From contig CALXYN010000003.1 of assembly GCA_944392975.1 (NCBI GenBank), positions 1-64,000 of the forward strand: a stretch of 64,000 bases of DNA. Reading direction: 5' to 3'. The stretch is from an uncultured Spirochaetaceae bacterium (GTDB taxonomy: Bacteria; Spirochaetota; Spirochaetia; Sphaerochaetales; Sphaerochaetaceae). This document shows positions 61,533 through 64,000 of the stretch, piece after piece. Every line of letters starts with the position of its first letter. Within the stretch, counting starts at the first letter, position 1. The notes below the pieces were generated by a model. The model made no database searches and was not told where the DNA came from. It saw only the letters and a list, made by a program, of their open reading frames with translations. Position numbers and translations under genes: made by a program.

Positions 61533-64000
61533 ACCTTGACAGTACCATTCTCCATTGAAAGATGAATCACAGCATTGTCTGTGAGATGACCAGAAAGCAT
61601 TTCCCTTGAAAGACTGTTCTCAACCTCATTCTGGATACACCTTCTTATCGGACGTGCACCATAAGATGGATCGAAACCGGCTTTTGCAATATGCTCCTCG
61701 ACACTATCATCCCACTCAAGGTGATAACCACGCTTCATGACACGTTCTTTGAGCGTTTCAAGCTGCAGATGGACAATCTTCCTGATTTCCTTATCTCCAA
61801 GAGGATTGAAGATGACTATTTCATCTATCCTGTTCACGAACTCAGGTTTGAATGTATGCCGGATGATTTCCATCACATGCTCATCAGCATGTGCAGGATC
61901 TGCCAGTATCTCCTGAGAACCAAGGTTCGATGTCATGATGATAATCGTATTCGTGAAATCCACGACACGCCCTTGTCCATCAGTCAGTCTGCCATCATCA
62001 AGAACCTGCAGAAGAATATTGAACACATCAGGATGCGCCTTTTCAATCTCATCAAAGAGAATTACTGAATAAGGACGTCTTCTGACAACTTCTGTAAGCT
62101 GTCCACCCTGATCATAACCAACATATCCTGGAGGAGCTCCAATAAGACGGGAGACTGAGTATTTCTCCATATACTCGGACATATCGATACGGGTCAGAGC
62201 CTTCTCATCATCGAAGAGGAACGAAGCGAGAACCTTTGCAAGAAGTGTCTTTCCTACACCAGTAGGGCCAGCAAAAAGGAAAGAGCCTAGTGGACGGTGC
62301 TCATCACCTATACCCGCCTTATTTCTCCTTATTGCATTGGAAACAGCTTCAATAGCTTTCTCCTGTCCGATGACAGACTGGGAAAGTGTCTTTTCAAGAT
62401 TCAGATACTTTTCCATCTCAGAACCCATCATCTTGGCAACAGGAACACCTGTCCAAGCAGAGACGACTTTCGCGATATCATCTTCAGTAACTTCCTCACG
62501 AAGCAGTCTTCTTCCATCCTTTGTAAAAGAGTTGACCTTCTCCTCAGCTTCCTTTATCTCTCGCTCAAGTTCCGGCATCTTGCCATGCTTAATCATTGCA
62601 GCCGTATTGAGGTCACCCTGGCGTTCTGCATTCTGCTCTTCTCTTGAGAGCTTCTCAAGCTCCTCTTTCTTGCTGCGGAGAGCAAGAATAGCCTCTCTTT
62701 CATTCTGCCATTCAAGATGAAGTGCGTCATACTTTGTCTGCATCTCGCCAAGTTCAGTGGCAATCTTTCCAAGCCTCTCCTTGGAACCGGAATCCTCTTC
62801 TCTGGAAAGAGCCTGTTTCTCAATTGAAAGCTGGAGCATCTTACGATGGAGATTATCGAGTTCAGCTGGCTGACTCTCTATTTCCATCTTGATCTGCGAA
62901 GCAGCCTCATCAACCAGATCTATGGCTTTATCAGGAAGGAAACGGTTTGTAAGGTATCTGTCGGAAAGCACGGCAGCAGCAACAAGTGCTTCATCCTTAA
63001 TACGCACGCCATGGTGTAGTTCATACTTAGGCTGCAAACCACGGAGAATGGATATAGTATCCTCTACAGACGGCTCCTTTGTATAAACAGGCTGGAACCT
63101 TCTCTCCAGAGCCTTATCCGATTCAATATACTTGCGGTACTCATCCAGAGTCGTAGCTCCGATTGCATGCAGCTCACCTCTAGCAAGTGCAGGCTTTATG
63201 AGGTTTGAGGCATCGGTTGATCCTTCTGCAGCACCAGCTCCTACAATTGTATGAAGCTCATCGATGAAAAGAATGATCTTACCTTCACTCTTCGTAACCT
63301 CATTTATGACACCTTTCAGCCTTTCCTCAAACTCTCCACGGAATTTTGCACCGGCAATGAGAGAACCAAGGTCAAGGGAAAGAAGACGTTTGTCTGCAAG
63401 AGACTCAGGAACATCACCCTTGGCAATACGTTCTGCAAGGCCTTCAACAATTGCAGTCTTACCTACACCAGGTTCTCCAATGAGAACAGGATTGTTCTTT
63501 GTCCTCCTGCAGAGAACCTGCATCACCCTTCTGATTTCCTCGTCTCTGCCGATTACAGGATCGAGTTTGTCCTCAGCAGCAAGACGTGTCAGATCCTTAC
63601 AGTATTTATCAAGTGACTGATACCCAGCTTCAGGATCCTGAGATGTAATCCGCTGATTTCCTCTGATAGCCTGCAGGGCTTTAAGCACTTCGTCCTTAGA
63701 GACACCGAGCGCTATAAGAGCATCCTTTTCCGCACATTCATCAGTCAGGAGCGCAATAAGGAAGTGCTCTGCAGATATGTATTCGTCCTTGAATTCACCT
63801 GCTATTTTATCGCATGAACCAAGAATCCTTGCAGCAGAACGAGAGAATGAAACCTGTGCATCCCCATAAAGCTTAGGAAGCGATGAGAGTATCTTCTCCA
63901 TTGCTGTAATAACAGCATCTGGCTGGACTCCAAGCTTCTCAAACAACGGCCTCAGCACGCCATCCTTCTGTTCAGTCAATGCGATTATAATATGTGCAGG
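61523..64000 (-). CDS. clpB: ClpB disaggregase, cut by the window end
   Basis: The last 826 codons of ClpB, an AAA+ hexamer that resolves protein aggregates with DnaK. Visible: the repeat N-domain (from PAHIIIAL; the true start is beyond 64000), NBD1 with Walker [14 protein letters not shown] and Walker [11 protein letters not shown], the long middle coiled coil (from about [19 protein letters not shown] to the EEKVNSF region), and NBD2 with [28 protein letters not shown] and the sensor MTSNLGS. The carboxy end is typical. The frame is intact throughout. Confidence 0.95.
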   Translation of the reverse strand, partial: PAHIIIALTEQKDGVLRPLFEKLGVQPDAVITAMEKILSSLPKLYGDAQVSFSRSAARILGSCDKIAGEFKDEYISAEHFLIALLTDECAEKDALIALGVSKDEVLKALQAIRGNQRITSQDPEAGYQSLDKYCKDLTRLAAEDKLDPVIGRDEEIRRVMQVLCRRTKNNPVLIGEPGVGKTAIVEGLAERIAKGDVPESLADKRLLSLDLGSLIAGAKFRGEFEERLKGVINEVTKSEGKIILFIDELHTIVGAGAAEGSTDASNLIKPALARGELHAIGATTLDEYRKYIESDKALERRFQPVYTKEPSVEDTISILRGLQPKYELHHGVRIKDEALVAAAVLSDRYLTNRFLPDKAIDLVDEAASQIKMEIESQPAELDNLHRKMLQLSIEKQALSREEDSGSKERLGKIATELGEMQTKYDALHLEWQNEREAILALRSKKEELEKLSREEQNAERQGDLNTAAMIKHGKMPELEREIKEAEEKVNSFTKDGRRLLREEVTEDDIAKVVSAWTGVPVAKMMGSEMEKYLNLEKTLSQSVIGQEKAIEAVSNAIRRNKAGIGDEHRPLGSFLFAGPTGVGKTLLAKVLASFLFDDEKALTRIDMSEYMEKYSVSRLIGAPPGYVGYDQGGQLTEVVRRRPYSVILFDEIEKAHPDVFNILLQVLDDGRLTDGQGRVVDFTNTIIIMTSNLGSQEILADPAHADEHVMEIIRHTFKPEFVNRIDEIVIFNPLGDKEIRKIVHLQLETLKERVMKRGYHLEWDDSVEEHIAKAGFDPSYGARPIRRCIQNEVENSLSREMLSGHLTDNAVIHLSMENGTVKVTL

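Overview
The window looks like a piece of a host-associated spirochaete chromosome (Sphaerochaeta/Treponema-like). This rests on gene content: a short alanyl-tRNA synthetase that ends after the editing domain, as known in spirochaetes; GGxS-type exported binding proteins; a beta-helix lipoprotein; two glycan/Amadori-sugar ABC systems; and a type II fatty-acid operon with fabK. The DNA is moderately AT-rich. No rRNA, canonical tRNA or CRISPR array is visible, and the assignment is an inference from protein reading only.

Left region (1-9.6 kb) is accessory and decaying. It holds two intact AAA+/DUF4143 ATPases (807-2108, 6907-8091) and the nonsense-disrupted remains of a third. It also holds an IS3-family transposase tail, an amino-terminally deleted SIR2-like gene, a frameshifted nhaC antiporter plus an older nhaC fragment 2 kb away, and frameshifted hxlR and grpB genes. 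The only other intact genes here are a GNAT acetyltransferase and a ferredoxin-nitroreductase. A structured, tRNA-like element with a terminator-like tail sits at 342-497.

9.6-29.6 kb is mostly core: a nitrilase-family hydrolase, a VOC protein, a major porin-like outer membrane protein, enolase, a TrmA/RumA-type RNA methyltransferase overlapping oligoendopeptidase F, hflX, an OPT transporter, rlmN, an XRE regulator, an SDR, a methyltransferase, two MocA-family oxidoreductases, and a panE-like / dprA-like / alaS operon.

29.6-46.7 kb is a sensing and sugar-uptake block. An AgrC-like kinase, a YesM kinase and a YesN regulator overlap one another and face an ABC operon with two paralogous binding proteins around one permease pair. 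Next comes a fructoselysine operon in the Bacillus order frlB-O-N-M-D, with an excellent promoter overlapped by a palindrome, and then frlR with a PHP phosphatase. Neither ABC system has its own ATPase, so a shared MsmX-type ATPase elsewhere is expected. The block ends with a large lipoprotein whose promoter carries a nine-G tract inside the -35/-10 spacer, a probable phase-variation switch.

47.1-56.6 kb is one tightly coupled operon: acpP-fabK-fabD-fabG-fabF-accB-fabZ-accC-accD-accA, with an AMP-forming acyl-CoA synthetase at the end. The order equals the streptococcal one but lacks fabH, fabT and fabM. The window closes with glycogen phosphorylase, a YoaK-type membrane protein, a divergent macro-domain-like protein, a MobA-like nucleotidyltransferase and the carboxy-terminal bulk of clpB.

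A cross-cutting pattern is that at least ten genes have a -10 box only 6-8 bases before the start codon and no Shine-Dalgarno, which predicts leaderless mRNAs, while operon-internal genes have strong GGAGG sites.
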